Assembly (NCBI GenBank): GCA_052143835.1
Contig: JBKQRV010000162.1
Location: 58,155 to 122,154, forward strand
Direction of reading: 5' to 3'
DNA: 64,000 nt
DNA from: DASPPM01 sp052143835
GTDB taxonomy: Bacteria; Pseudomonadota; Alphaproteobacteria; JACZXZ01
Each line of letters begins with the position of its first letter. Position 1 is the first letter of the stretch. A program made the position numbers and the translations under genes. This document shows, piece by piece, positions 1-7,651 of the stretch. The notes beneath the pieces are model-generated. The model ran no database searches, was not told the origin of the DNA, and was given only the letters and a program-made list of their open reading frames with translations.

Positions 1-585
1 GGGCAGCACCGCTTCATCGTCGACCCGCTCGACGGCACCGAGAACTTCCTCCACGGCATCCCGCATTTCGCCATCTCGATCGCCCTCGAGCGCGACGGAG
101 AGATCGTCGCCGGCGTCATCCTCGAGCCGATCAAGGACGAGCTCTACTGGAGCGAGAAGGGCGGCGGCGCCTTCGTCAACGAGCATCGCCTGCGCGTGTC
201 GGCGCGGAGCCGCCTGAAGGACGCGCTCATCGGCACCGGTATCCCGTTCGACGGCCACGGCGACCACGCGAGCTTTCTCAAGACCTTCGCCGCGGTGATG
301 CCCGAGGTCGCCGGCATTCGCCGCATGGGGACCGCCTCCCTCGACCTCGCCTACGTCGCGGCGGGCAAGCTCGACGGCTTCTGGGAGTTCGGCCTCAAGC
401 CTTGGGACATCGCCGCCGGCATCCTCCTGGTGCGCGAGGCCGGCGGCTACGTCGGCGAAATCGACGGCGGGCGCAACATGCTCGCAAGCGGCAGCGTGCT
501 GGCCGCCAATGACAGACTGATGCAGCCGCTCGGCGAGCTCCTGCAAAAGGCGCTCGGCGAGCCGCTTCGGCGCAGGGCGCTGTGA
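1..585 (+). CDS. Inositol monophosphatase family protein, 3' part
   Basis: The gene enters from the left edge already open, so only the last 194 residues are present. It is a Mg2+-dependent, Li+-sensitive sugar-phosphate phosphatase of the SuhB/IMPase family. Visible signatures are DPLDGTENFLHG at fragment residues 8-19 (metal-binding DPxDGT motif) and WDIAAGILLVREAGG near the C-terminus (second family signature). The N-terminal part, including the first metal-binding Glu, lies outside the window. Substrate cannot be fixed from the fragment, since inositol-1-phosphate, histidinol-phosphate and PAP phosphatases share these motifs. The next gene starts about 120 bases downstream in the same orientation. 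Confidence 0.9.
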   Translation, partial: GQHRFIVDPLDGTENFLHGIPHFAISIALERDGEIVAGVILEPIKDELYWSEKGGGAFVNEHRLRVSARSRLKDALIGTGIPFDGHGDHASFLKTFAAVMPEVAGIRRMGTASLDLAYVAAGKLDGFWEFGLKPWDIAAGILLVREAGGYVGEIDGGRNMLASGSVLAANDRLMQPLGELLQKALGEPLRRRAL

Positions 586-705
586 ATTTTCTCGCGCCAT
601 GATTGGTCTCCGGCAAAGCCGTTGTCGCGGCTTTCCCGCTGGGCTATTGTCGACGGCGGTCGGCAATCTAAATCAATGAGTTCCGGCACGGGGAGGCGGC
701 AGCAG

Positions 706-2088
706 ATGAAGCGGAACCCGGGGATGCCGCGAGCGGCGTCCCGCAACGCTCTGGTGCTAGCGCTCATGACGGGCGCGGCGTTCTCGGCGCTCATGTGCGC
801 GAGCACCCCGCTGTTCGCGCAAGAGACCGTCTTCGTCGGCAAGGGCAATCCGCATGACGTGATCCTCGACCTCTCGGTGCTCAACCGGCTGGGCCCGCCG
901 CCGCCTATTGCAAAAGCGCCCTTTGGGAAACCCGAGCAGGCGCGCGGCAAGGCCGAGAGCAGCACCATCGTGCTCACCCCTCCCGGCGAGGAGAGGCCCG
1001 GCAAGACGGAAGGCAAAGGCAAGGAGCGCGCCAAGGCGACGGCCAAGGCCGAGGCGGAAAGCGCGCCGCGCCCGCCGGCGAAGCCCGCCGCTCCGCCCGC
1101 ACGCGCCGGAGCCCAAGGGCAAGCGCCCCAGGTCGCAGCGGCGGCGACGGCAACGCCGAGTACTGCTCCGCCGCCACCACCCGTGATCCCTGAACCGCCG
1201 ACACTCCCCGCCAAGAGCGCCGCCCCGGCCCCCGCTCAGAGCGCCGAGACGGGCCCGCGGCCCCTTGCGGCGCCGGAGCCTCCGGCTCCGCCGGCACCAT
1301 CGGCCGGCAAGAGCAGCGCTGCGAGCCCCACCCAGCTGGCTGAGACGAGCCCCGCACCCACGCCAGCGCCTCAGCCGCCCGCGCCAGCGGCCGGCAAGAG
1401 CAGCGCAACCGCGCCGATCAAGCCCGCAGGGACGAGCCCGCCGGCCGTAGCAGCGCCCAAGCCCGCGGAGGCGAGCCTGCCGCCGGCCGCGGCAGCCGAG
1501 CCCCCGATTCCGCCGGAGCTGCCCGCAAGCAAGCTCGCCAGCGCTCAGCCGGCACCAACGGCACCGCCAGCCAAGCCGGTGGCCCAGGTCGCCCAGTCCG
1601 CCACGCCCGCGCCCGCAGCCAAGCCGGCCGCCACGGCCGCGGCACCGAGCGCTGCGCCCGCGAGCGCCGCGGCCGTGCCGGCGCCGGCAGCGAGCAAGCC
1701 CGCGCCAGCTGCGCCGCAGACTCAGCTTGCGGCGAAGCCTCCCGCCGCCGCGGCCCCCGCTGCCGCACCCGGACATGTCTCGGTAAGCGTCAATTTCGCG
1801 GCCGGCGGCACCGACCTCACCGAGCAATACAAAGCCGAGCTCAGCAAGATCACCGACACGCTCAAGAAGAACACGGACCTGCGCGTGCAGCTCATCGCCT
1901 ATGCCGCCGGCAGCGAGGACCAAGCGAGCCAGGCGCGCCGCCTCTCGCTCTCGCGCGCCCTTGCCGTACGCGGCTATCTCTTCGATCAGGGCGTAGGCGC
2001 CAGCCGCATGGACGTGCGCGCGCTCGGCAACAAGCTCGAGGGCGGCGGCTCGCCCGATCGTGTCGATCTCATCATGGTCGGGAAGTAG
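706..2088 (+). CDS. Exported Pro/Ala-rich protein with C-terminal OmpA-like domain
   Basis: This 460-residue protein has an N-terminal signal peptide (hydrophobic stretch, likely cleaved after STPLFA). A very long low-complexity Pro/Ala/Lys linker covers roughly residues 70-360. The C-terminal 100 residues look like a divergent OmpA/MotB peptidoglycan-binding domain: beta strand VSVNFAAGGTDL, then RRLSLSRALAVRGYLFDQGV. The ATG at 706 is preferred because GGGAGG ends ten bases before it; upstream in-frame starts (622 TTG, 676 ATG) lack this and would extend ahead of the signal peptide. The linker is long enough to span the periplasm. It is followed by ExbB-like and MotB-like genes, suggesting one envelope system. 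OmpA fold is fairly secure; the role is inferred. Confidence 0.75.
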   Translation: MKRNPGMPRAASRNALVLALMTGAAFSALMCASTPLFAQETVFVGKGNPHDVILDLSVLNRLGPPPPIAKAPFGKPEQARGKAESSTIVLTPPGEERPGKTEGKGKERAKATAKAEAESAPRPPAKPAAPPARAGAQGQAPQVAAAATATPSTAPPPPPVIPEPPTLPAKSAAPAPAQSAETGPRPLAAPEPPAPPAPSAGKSSAASPTQLAETSPAPTPAPQPPAPAAGKSSATAPIKPAGTSPPAVAAPKPAEASLPPAAAAEPPIPPELPASKLASAQPAPTAPPAKPVAQVAQSATPAPAAKPAATAAAPSAAPASAAAVPAPAASKPAPAAPQTQLAAKPPAAAAPAAAPGHVSVSVNFAAGGTDLTEQYKAELSKITDTLKKNTDLRVQLIAYAAGSEDQASQARRLSLSRALAVRGYLFDQGVGASRMDVRALGNKLEGGGSPDRVDLIMVGK

Positions 2089-2154
2089 GGCGGGAGCGGC
2101 AAGGGGCGGGCGCTTGCGGCTTCTCTCATCACGTCATGGCGGCCGGGCGGGAAG

Positions 2155-3291
2155 ATGACGCGGCTCAGACGCTTCCTTGTTCGCATGATCTTGTTCCTGC
2201 TCGCGGTTGCGGCGGTCGTGGCGCTGCTCTTTCCGCAGCTCGAGCGCGTGTTCCTGCATAACGCGCCGCTCAACAGCATGATCCTGGGCGCCGCCCTCAT
2301 CGGCATCGTCTTCGTCTTCCGTATGGTGCTGCAGCTCCAGCCGGAGCTTGCCTGGATCGAGAGCTACAAGCGCTCGCGCCAGCCGCTCGCGCGCACGACC
2401 CCGCGCCTCTTGGCGCCCATGGCGACCATGCTCGGCGAGCGCAAGGACAAGCAGCTCTCGCTGTCGACGACCTCGATGCGCACGCTGCTCGACGGCATCA
2501 GCTCTCGCCTCGACGAGGCGCGCGACATCTCCCGCTACCTCATCGGCCTCATGATCTTCCTCGGCCTGCTCGGCACGTTCTGGGGCCTGCTCGATACCGT
2601 GAGCTCGGTCGGCAACGTGATCCAAAGCCTCGAGATCGGCTCCAACGACGTGACCTCGATCTTCAACAACCTGAAGAGCGGCCTCGAGCGGCCGCTCGCG
2701 GGCATGGGCACCTCCTTCTCGTCCTCGCTCTTCGGTTTGGCGAGCTCGTTGGTCTTGGGCTTCCTCGATCTCCAGGCGGGCCAGGCGCAGAACCTCTTCT
2801 ACAACGACCTCGAGGAGTGGCTCTCGAGCCTCACGCGGCTCTCGGGCGGCGGCGTCATCGCCGAGGGCGAGACCTCGGTGCCGGCCTACATCGAAGCGCT
2901 CCTCGAGAAGACCGCGGACAGCCTGGATGCCCTCCAACGCACCGTGCAGCGCGGCGAGGACAACCGCACGGCCACCAGCACCCATCTCTTCACCCTGAGC
3001 GAGCGGCTCTCGACGCTGACCGATCAAATGCGCGCGGAGCAGTCGCTCCTGGTCAAGCTGGTTGAGGGGCAGATGGAAATGCGGCCGGTGCTCGCCAGGC
3101 TCGCCGAGAGCGCCGGCGAGCGCGGCATCGATGAGGCGAGCCGCATCCATATCCGCAACATGGACCTGTATCTCGCCCGCCTCGTCGAGGAGCTCTCGGT
3201 CGGCCGCCAGACGACCGTCGACGAGCTGCGCGCCGAGATCCGGCTGCTCGCACGCACCATCGCCAACCTGGCCGAGGAAGCCGGGCCGTAA
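2155..3291 (+). CDS. MotA/TolQ/ExbB-like inner-membrane channel protein
   Basis: 378 residues with four membrane segments: about 10-28, 40-57, 126-146 (LIGLMIFLGLLGTFWGLLDT) and 186-206 (FSSSLFGLASSLVLGFLDL). The last two with the intervening loop are the conserved MotA/TolQ/ExbB core that conducts protons and drives a partner protein. The C-terminal 150 residues are charged and helical, probably cytoplasmic coiled coil. ATG 2155 follows a GGGAAG ribosome site. The next gene encodes a MotB-like OmpA protein 29 bases downstream, so the two probably form a stator-like complex not tied to flagella here. There are no flagellar or tonB/tolA genes nearby. Family placement is secure; the process it powers is unknown. 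Confidence 0.82.
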   Translation: MTRLRRFLVRMILFLLAVAAVVALLFPQLERVFLHNAPLNSMILGAALIGIVFVFRMVLQLQPELAWIESYKRSRQPLARTTPRLLAPMATMLGERKDKQLSLSTTSMRTLLDGISSRLDEARDISRYLIGLMIFLGLLGTFWGLLDTVSSVGNVIQSLEIGSNDVTSIFNNLKSGLERPLAGMGTSFSSSLFGLASSLVLGFLDLQAGQAQNLFYNDLEEWLSSLTRLSGGGVIAEGETSVPAYIEALLEKTADSLDALQRTVQRGEDNRTATSTHLFTLSERLSTLTDQMRAEQSLLVKLVEGQMEMRPVLARLAESAGERGIDEASRIHIRNMDLYLARLVEELSVGRQTTVDELRAEIRLLARTIANLAEEAGP

Positions 3292-3320
3292 GGAGTGTTC
3301 GGCGTGGAAGGACATCCAGC

Positions 3321-4445
3321 GTGAGAGCGCACCGCCAGCTCCGCACCGTCAACATATGGCCGGGCTTCGTCGATGCGCTGACCAGCCTCGTGCTCGCCTT
3401 CATCTTCGTGCTGCTCATCTTCGTCATCGCCCAGTTCACTCTCTCCGAGGTCCTGACCGGGCGCGACGAGGCCCTGAAGCGCCTCAACCGCCAGATCGCC
3501 GAGCTGGCCGACATGCTCAGCCTGGAGCGCAAGGCGAACGCCGACCTGCGCCTCTCGGTGGCCCAGCTCTCGGCCGAGCTGCAGAGCTCGACCTTGAAGC
3601 GCGACACGCTCTCGACGCGACTCTCCGAGGTCTCGGCCGAACGGGAGAAGCTCAACGCGCAGCTCGCGGAGGCCAACGCGCGCGCCGAGAGCGCCGCCGA
3701 GGAGGCAGGGCGGCTCAAGGGACAGTTCGACACCTCGCAAAAACAGCTCGAGACCGCAGAGAAGACGAGCGAGGGCGACAAGGCGGCCCTCGAGGCCGAG
3801 ACGAAGCTCAGCGCCGAGGCGCAGCAGCAGATCGAGCTCTTGAACCGGCAGATACTGGCCCTGCGCGAGCAGCTCGCCGCGATCCAACAGGCGCTCGAGG
3901 CCTCAGAGGCCGCCAACAAGGACAAGGACGTGCAAATCGCCGACCTGGGCAAGCGCCTCAACATAGCGCTTGCCAGCAAGGTCGAGGAGCTTGCCCGTTA
4001 TCGCTCAGAGTTCTTCGGCCGGCTGCGCGAAATTCTCGGCAACCGTCCCGAATTCCGCATCGTGGGTGACCGCTTCGTCTTCCAGTCCGAGGTGCTGTTC
4101 CCCAGCGGGTCCGCCGATCTCAGTCCCCAGGGCCAGGAGACGCTCAAGCGTCTCGCCCAGACGCTTGCCGGCATCACGCCCAAGATTCCCGCGACGATAA
4201 ATTGGATTCTCGAGGTCGACGGCTATACCGACAAGCGCCCGATCGTCACTCGGCAATTTCCCTCGAATTGGGAGCTCTCGAGCGCGCGCGCGACGGCGGT
4301 GGTGAAGTTCCTCATCGCGAGCGGCATTCCGCCCGAGCATCTCTCGGCCACCGGCTTCGGCGAATACCAGCCCATCGACACGGCGGAAAACGAGGCGGCC
4401 TACGCCAAGAACCGCCGCATCGAGCTCAAGCTGACGCAACGTTAG
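3321..4445 (+). CDS. MotB-like protein: membrane anchor, long coiled coil, OmpA domain
   Basis: 374 residues. One N-terminal membrane segment (about 12-34, FVDALTSLVLAFIFVLLIFV, with the Asp position typical of MotB/ExbD-type partners) is followed by a coiled coil over about 45-215. The C-terminal OmpA/MotB peptidoglycan-binding domain runs about 235-374 (FPSGSADLSPQGQETLKRLAQ, VDGYTDKRP, NWELSSARATAVVKFL, YAKNRRIEL). Start is GTG 3321 with GGAAGGA eight bases upstream. This is the usual partner of the ExbB-like protein just upstream. Proton-driven motion is inferred from the pairing. The coiled coil is much longer than in flagellar MotB. Confidence 0.85.
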   Translation: MRAHRQLRTVNIWPGFVDALTSLVLAFIFVLLIFVIAQFTLSEVLTGRDEALKRLNRQIAELADMLSLERKANADLRLSVAQLSAELQSSTLKRDTLSTRLSEVSAEREKLNAQLAEANARAESAAEEAGRLKGQFDTSQKQLETAEKTSEGDKAALEAETKLSAEAQQQIELLNRQILALREQLAAIQQALEASEAANKDKDVQIADLGKRLNIALASKVEELARYRSEFFGRLREILGNRPEFRIVGDRFVFQSEVLFPSGSADLSPQGQETLKRLAQTLAGITPKIPATINWILEVDGYTDKRPIVTRQFPSNWELSSARATAVVKFLIASGIPPEHLSATGFGEYQPIDTAENEAAYAKNRRIELKLTQR

Positions 4446-4484
4446 CGTCCCGATTCTGAAATTTACGACATCAGGAAAACACGT

Positions 4485-4574
4485 GTCATTGCGAGGCGCC
4501 CGAAGGGCGACGAAGCAATCCAGAGAGCGTTTCACACCACGCGTGCTGGATTGCTTCGCTACGCTCGCAATGAC
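4485..4574. repeat. Palindromic intergenic repeat (Rhizobiales-type)
   Basis: The arms GTCATTGCGAG (4485-4495) and CTCGCAATGAC (4564-4574) are inverted copies, with a second inner pair (GAAGCAATCCAG / CTGGATTGCTTC). The whole 90-base unit can fold into one long hairpin. Elements starting and ending with this sequence are dispersed in many alphaproteobacterial genomes. It fills most of the 286-base gap between the OmpA gene and rpmE and contains no gene. Confidence 0.85.
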
Positions 4575-4731
4575 GGCTATGTCCGGGTGAGACGAACTTC
4601 GGAATCGGGACGCTGGTGCTGGGGGGCAAAACCGATGCACGCGAGGCCCGGACGAAAGTGCCGCCTCGCCAAGCTTGCATTGCCGGCCGGCCTTGGCTAT
4701 AAGCCGCGCTCAGAGGCGCGGAGCGAGAGCG

Positions 4732-4959
4732 ATGAAGAAGGACATCCACCCGAAGTACCACGAGATCTCCGTCGTGATGACGGACGGCACCGAGTTCAAG
4801 ACCCGCTCGACCTATGGCGAGCCGGGGGCGGTGCTCCATCTCGACATCGATCCCAAGACCCATCCGGCCTGGACCGGCGTTCACCGGCTCGTCGACACGG
4901 GCGGCCAGCTCGCCAAATTCAATAAGCGTTTCAAGGGGATGGGCCTAAAGACCACCTAG
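4732..4959 (+). CDS. rpmE: 50S ribosomal protein L31, cysteine-free form
   Basis: 75 residues beginning MKKDIHPKYHEISVVMTDG and ending NKRFKGMGLKTT, the L31 family throughout (HP.. at 6-7, STYG, GGQLAKFNKRF). The four zinc-binding cysteines of classical L31 are replaced (positions occupied by Val, Thr, Asp), so this is the zinc-independent form usual in Alphaproteobacteria. The start at 4732 matches the family N-terminus; the in-frame TTG at 4675 would add an unrelated 19 residues. A rho-independent terminator follows at 4983. Confidence 0.96.
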   Translation: MKKDIHPKYHEISVVMTDGTEFKTRSTYGEPGAVLHLDIDPKTHPAWTGVHRLVDTGGQLAKFNKRFKGMGLKTT

Positions 4960-4982
4960 GGCTTCGTCGGCAGGGCTCATGC

Positions 4983-5010
4983 AAAGGGCGCGGCTGAGGC
5001 GCCCTTTTTC
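4983..5010 (+). terminator. Rho-independent terminator after rpmE
   Basis: Perfect nine-base stem AAAGGGCGC (4983-4991) and GCGCCCTTT (4999-5007) with a seven-base loop, running into a T run (5005-5009). It lies 24 bases after the rpmE stop. Confidence 0.9.
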
Positions 5011-5061
5011 ATGGCGGGCGCCGGCACCTCCGGCCGCCGCGCGCGAGGTTGGAGAGCCCCT

Positions 5062-5089
5062 CTTGAAACGCCGACGATCCTCCCCAAAT
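5062..5089 (+). promoter_or_regulatory. Sigma-32 (RpoH)-type promoter for hsp20
   Basis: CTTGAAA at 5062-5068 and CCCCAAAT at 5082-5089 with a 13-base spacer. This closely matches the heat-shock consensus CTTGAAA-N11..16-CCCCATnT. Transcription would begin near 5096, giving a leader of about 105 bases before the hsp20 start. Confidence 0.8.
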
Positions 5090-5109
5090 GGCTCTTGCTG
5101 CCGGACGCC

Positions 5110-5201
5110 CAAGGCGGGGTCCGGCCACCCTTGAAGCAAGCGGGCTCGACCCCAGGGTGGGCCGCTCTTCTACATGTTGCTCAAATGGAGGATGTGTAGC
5201 C
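5110..5201 (+). promoter_or_regulatory. ROSE-like RNA thermometer in the hsp20 leader
   Basis: The leader can fold into at least two stems. An upstream one pairs GGCCACCCT with AGGGTGGGCC. The last hairpin (5170-5199) pairs CTACAT/ACAT with ATGTGTAG and places TTGCTC (5177-5182) opposite the ribosome-binding GGAGG (5187-5191). A U-U/C-G-C-U strand masking the Shine-Dalgarno in the final hairpin is the defining feature of ROSE elements of rhizobial small heat-shock genes. The fold is drawn by eye, not computed. Confidence 0.65.
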
Positions 5202-5654
5202 ATGCGTACCTTCGATCTCTCTCCGCTTTTCCGCTCGACGGTCGGCTTCGACCGCATGTCGCAGCTCCTCGACTCCGCGTTGCGCGTGGATGAGGCGCAG
5301 CTCTCCTATCCGCCCTACAACATCGAGAAGACGGGCGAGGACAGCTATCGCATCACCATGGCGGTCGCCGGCTTCGGCCAGGACGACCTCAGCATCGTGA
5401 GCCAGGAGAACAGCGTCACCATCTCCGGCAAGGCCCAGGAGGTGCCCGAGGGGGTTGAGTATCTCCATCGCGGCATCGCCCGGCGCGCCTTCCAGCGCCG
5501 CTTCGAGCTCGCCGACCATATCAAGGTCAAGGGCGCCGAGCTCGTGAACGGCCTCCTCCATCTCGACCTCGTGCGCGAGGTCCCGGAGGAGCAGAAGCCG
5601 CGCGAGATCAAGATCTCGGCTGCGCCCAAGTCGGTCGAGGCCAAGGCCGCCTAA
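5202..5654 (+). CDS. Small heat-shock protein, Hsp20/IbpA family
   Basis: 150 residues with the IbpA-type N-terminus (MRTFDLSPLFRSTVGFDRM), an alpha-crystallin domain over about 33-130 (YNIEKTGEDSYRITMAVAGF at its start, ELVNGLLHLDLVREVPEE at its end) and a short tail. ATP-independent holdase that keeps unfolding proteins soluble in the cytoplasm. ATG 5202 is chosen because the family N-terminus starts there and GGAGG sits ten bases upstream; the frame is open further upstream without similarity. Regulation is probably double: a sigma-32-type promoter at 5062 and a ROSE-like thermometer covering the ribosome site. Confidence 0.95.
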   Translation: MRTFDLSPLFRSTVGFDRMSQLLDSALRVDEAQLSYPPYNIEKTGEDSYRITMAVAGFGQDDLSIVSQENSVTISGKAQEVPEGVEYLHRGIARRAFQRRFELADHIKVKGAELVNGLLHLDLVREVPEEQKPREIKISAAPKSVEAKAA

Positions 5655-5752
5655 CCGCCCGGCAGTCGGAGACCCGGAAAGCGGAAGCCAGGGCCGAGCC
5701 CTGGCTTCTTGCTTTTTGGCGCCGGTTCAAGGCATTTGGCGTCTGGCTCGCG

Positions 5753-6844
5753 ATGTCTGGTGCTGCCATGCGCGAATATCGGATTGCGGCGATCCCCGGC
5801 GACGGCATCGGCAGCGAGGTGATCCCCGCCGGCATCGAGGTCCTGCGCGCCTTGGCCGCGCGGGACGGCGGCTTCCGCCTCGCGGTCGAGGAATTCCCCT
5901 GGGGCTCGGCCTACTACAAGCGTCATGGCGCCATGATGGCGCCGGACGCGCTCGAGCGGCTTAGGCACTTCGATGCGATCTATTTCGGCGCGGTCGGTGC
6001 CCCCGACATCCCCGACCACGTGACGCTCTGGGGCCTCAGGCTGCCGATCTGCCAGGGCTTCGACCAATACGCCAACGTGCGGCCGGCGCGCATGCTTCCC
6101 GGTATCGTGAGCCCTTTGCGCAAGGCGAGTGCTGAGACGCTCGACTGGGTCATCGTGCGCGAGAACAGCGAGGGCGAGTACGCCGGGAGCGGCGGGCGCG
6201 TCCACCGCGGCCTGCCCGAGGAGGTCGGAACCGAGACCGCGGTCTTCACGCGCAGCGGGGTCGCGCGCATCATGCGCTTCGCCTTTGCCTTGGCCGAGCG
6301 CCGCCCGCGGAAGCGTCTCACCGTGGTCACCAAGTCGAACGCCCAGCGCCACGGCATGGTGATGTGGGACGAGATCGCGGCCGAGGTGGCTCGAAGCTTC
6401 CCCACCGTCGTCATGGACAAGGAGCTCGTCGACGCCATGACCACGCGGATGGTCTTGAAGCCCGAGACCATCGACGTGGTGGTGGCGACGAATCTCCACG
6501 CCGACATCCTGAGCGATTTGGCGGCGGCGCTTGCCGGCAGCCTCGGCATCGCACCGACCGCGAACCTCAACCCGGAGCGCCGCTTTCCCTCGATGTTCGA
6601 GCCGATCCACGGCTCCGCATTCGACATCGCAGGCCTGGGCATCGCCAACCCCATCGCCTCCTTCTGGACGGCGGCACTCATGCTCGAGCATTTGGGCGAG
6701 TGCCAAGCGGCAGCACGCCTCCTCGCGGCGATCGAGCGGGTGACGGCCGAGCCTCGCTTCCACACGGCCGATCTCGGCGGCAGCGCGACGACGCGCCAAG
6801 TGACGGCGGCCGTGTGCGACGCGCTTCACGGCGCCAACGCCTAG
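5753..6844 (+). CDS. Tartrate/D-malate dehydrogenase (isocitrate/isopropylmalate dehydrogenase family)
   Basis: 363 residues of the NAD-dependent beta-decarboxylating dehydrogenase family. Signatures are IPGDGIGSEVIP at about 11-22, the active-site arginines around LPICQGFDQYANVRPARML, VRENSEGEY, the catalytic KSNAQRHG, and the metal site in DKELVDAMTTRMV. The LWGLRLPICQGFDQYANVRP and ENSEGEYAG motifs fit the tartrate/D-malate (TtuC/DmlA) branch rather than LeuB. It would oxidise D-malate or tartrate and decarboxylate it. An alternative start at 5768 (MREYRIAAIPGDG) is equally plausible; neither has a clear ribosome site. It stands alone between hsp20 and a convergent hydrolase gene. Exact substrate is not certain. 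Confidence 0.88.
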   Translation: MSGAAMREYRIAAIPGDGIGSEVIPAGIEVLRALAARDGGFRLAVEEFPWGSAYYKRHGAMMAPDALERLRHFDAIYFGAVGAPDIPDHVTLWGLRLPICQGFDQYANVRPARMLPGIVSPLRKASAETLDWVIVRENSEGEYAGSGGRVHRGLPEEVGTETAVFTRSGVARIMRFAFALAERRPRKRLTVVTKSNAQRHGMVMWDEIAAEVARSFPTVVMDKELVDAMTTRMVLKPETIDVVVATNLHADILSDLAAALAGSLGIAPTANLNPERRFPSMFEPIHGSAFDIAGLGIANPIASFWTAALMLEHLGECQAAARLLAAIERVTAEPRFHTADLGGSATTRQVTAAVCDALHGANA

Positions 6845-6857
6845 GGCCGGACGCCGC

Positions 6858-7646
6858 TCAGAGAAAATCGCGCAAGGCCGCAAGCGTGGCGTCCGGCGCC
6901 TCGACCATCATCATGTGGCCCGCACCTTGGAGGGTGACGCTCTTAGCGCCGCGCAGAGCCGCGAGAAGGAGCTCGGCGGCCTTGGGCGGGGTCATACGGT
7001 CAAGCGCGCCCAAGAGGAAGAGCGTGGGGGCGCTCACCCGCGCGGCGGCGGCGAGCGCTCCGGCATAGGCGTCGCAGGCGCGGAGATCATTGGCGAGCAC
7101 GCCAGCGCGACTGCGCTCCAAGAGGCGCCTGCCGCCGCCGAGCAGCCACAGGCCGGGCGCCTTGTGGCCGCCCAAATGCGCGGGCTTGCCGTATGCCCAG
7201 GCGGTCATGAGCTCGATCGCGGCGGGATCGCCCCGCTCCGCCGCCGCCAAGAGCTCGGGATGCACTTGCATGCGCGCGGCGACGCCGAGGAGTGCCAGCG
7301 CGCGCACGCGCTCGGGCGTGCGTGCCGCGGTCTCGAGGGCGATGAGGGCTCCCATGCTGTGCCCGACGAGGGCCGCGCGCTCGACCCCCGCCGCCGCGAT
7401 GAGCTCGGCGAGCCAGTCTGCATATGCCTCGATGCTTTCCGGTTGGGGGCCGTGGGAGCGGCCGTGGCCGGGCAGATCGAGCGCCAGCACGCTCCTGCCG
7501 TGGTGCGCGAAATAGCGCGCCTGCAGCGTCCACACCGAGTGGTCCATGCCGGCCCCGTGCAGGAAGACGACGACGGGCCCCTTGGGCTCGAAAGCCGCGC
7601 CACCCGTCGCCGCGAACACCGCGCGGCCGTCTCTGCCGAGCTCCAT
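6858..7646 (-). CDS. Alpha/beta-fold hydrolase
   Basis: 262 residues. The oxyanion-hole HGAG (residues 30-33), nucleophile elbow GHSMG, acid in LLGALDRMTP and catalytic His in GAGHMMMVEAP give a complete alpha/beta-hydrolase triad. The ATG at 7646 lies five bases after the metY stop, so the two genes are probably co-transcribed; an open frame continues upstream inside metY but is just the overlap. Substrate is unknown; esters or lactones are typical. Confidence 0.88.
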   Translation of the reverse strand: MELGRDGRAVFAATGGAAFEPKGPVVVFLHGAGMDHSVWTLQARYFAHHGRSVLALDLPGHGRSHGPQPESIEAYADWLAELIAAAGVERAALVGHSMGALIALETAARTPERVRALALLGVAARMQVHPELLAAAERGDPAAIELMTAWAYGKPAHLGGHKAPGLWLLGGGRRLLERSRAGVLANDLRACDAYAGALAAAARVSAPTLFLLGALDRMTPPKAAELLLAALRGAKSVTLQGAGHMMMVEAPDATLAALRDFL

Positions 7647-7651
7647 GGCGC

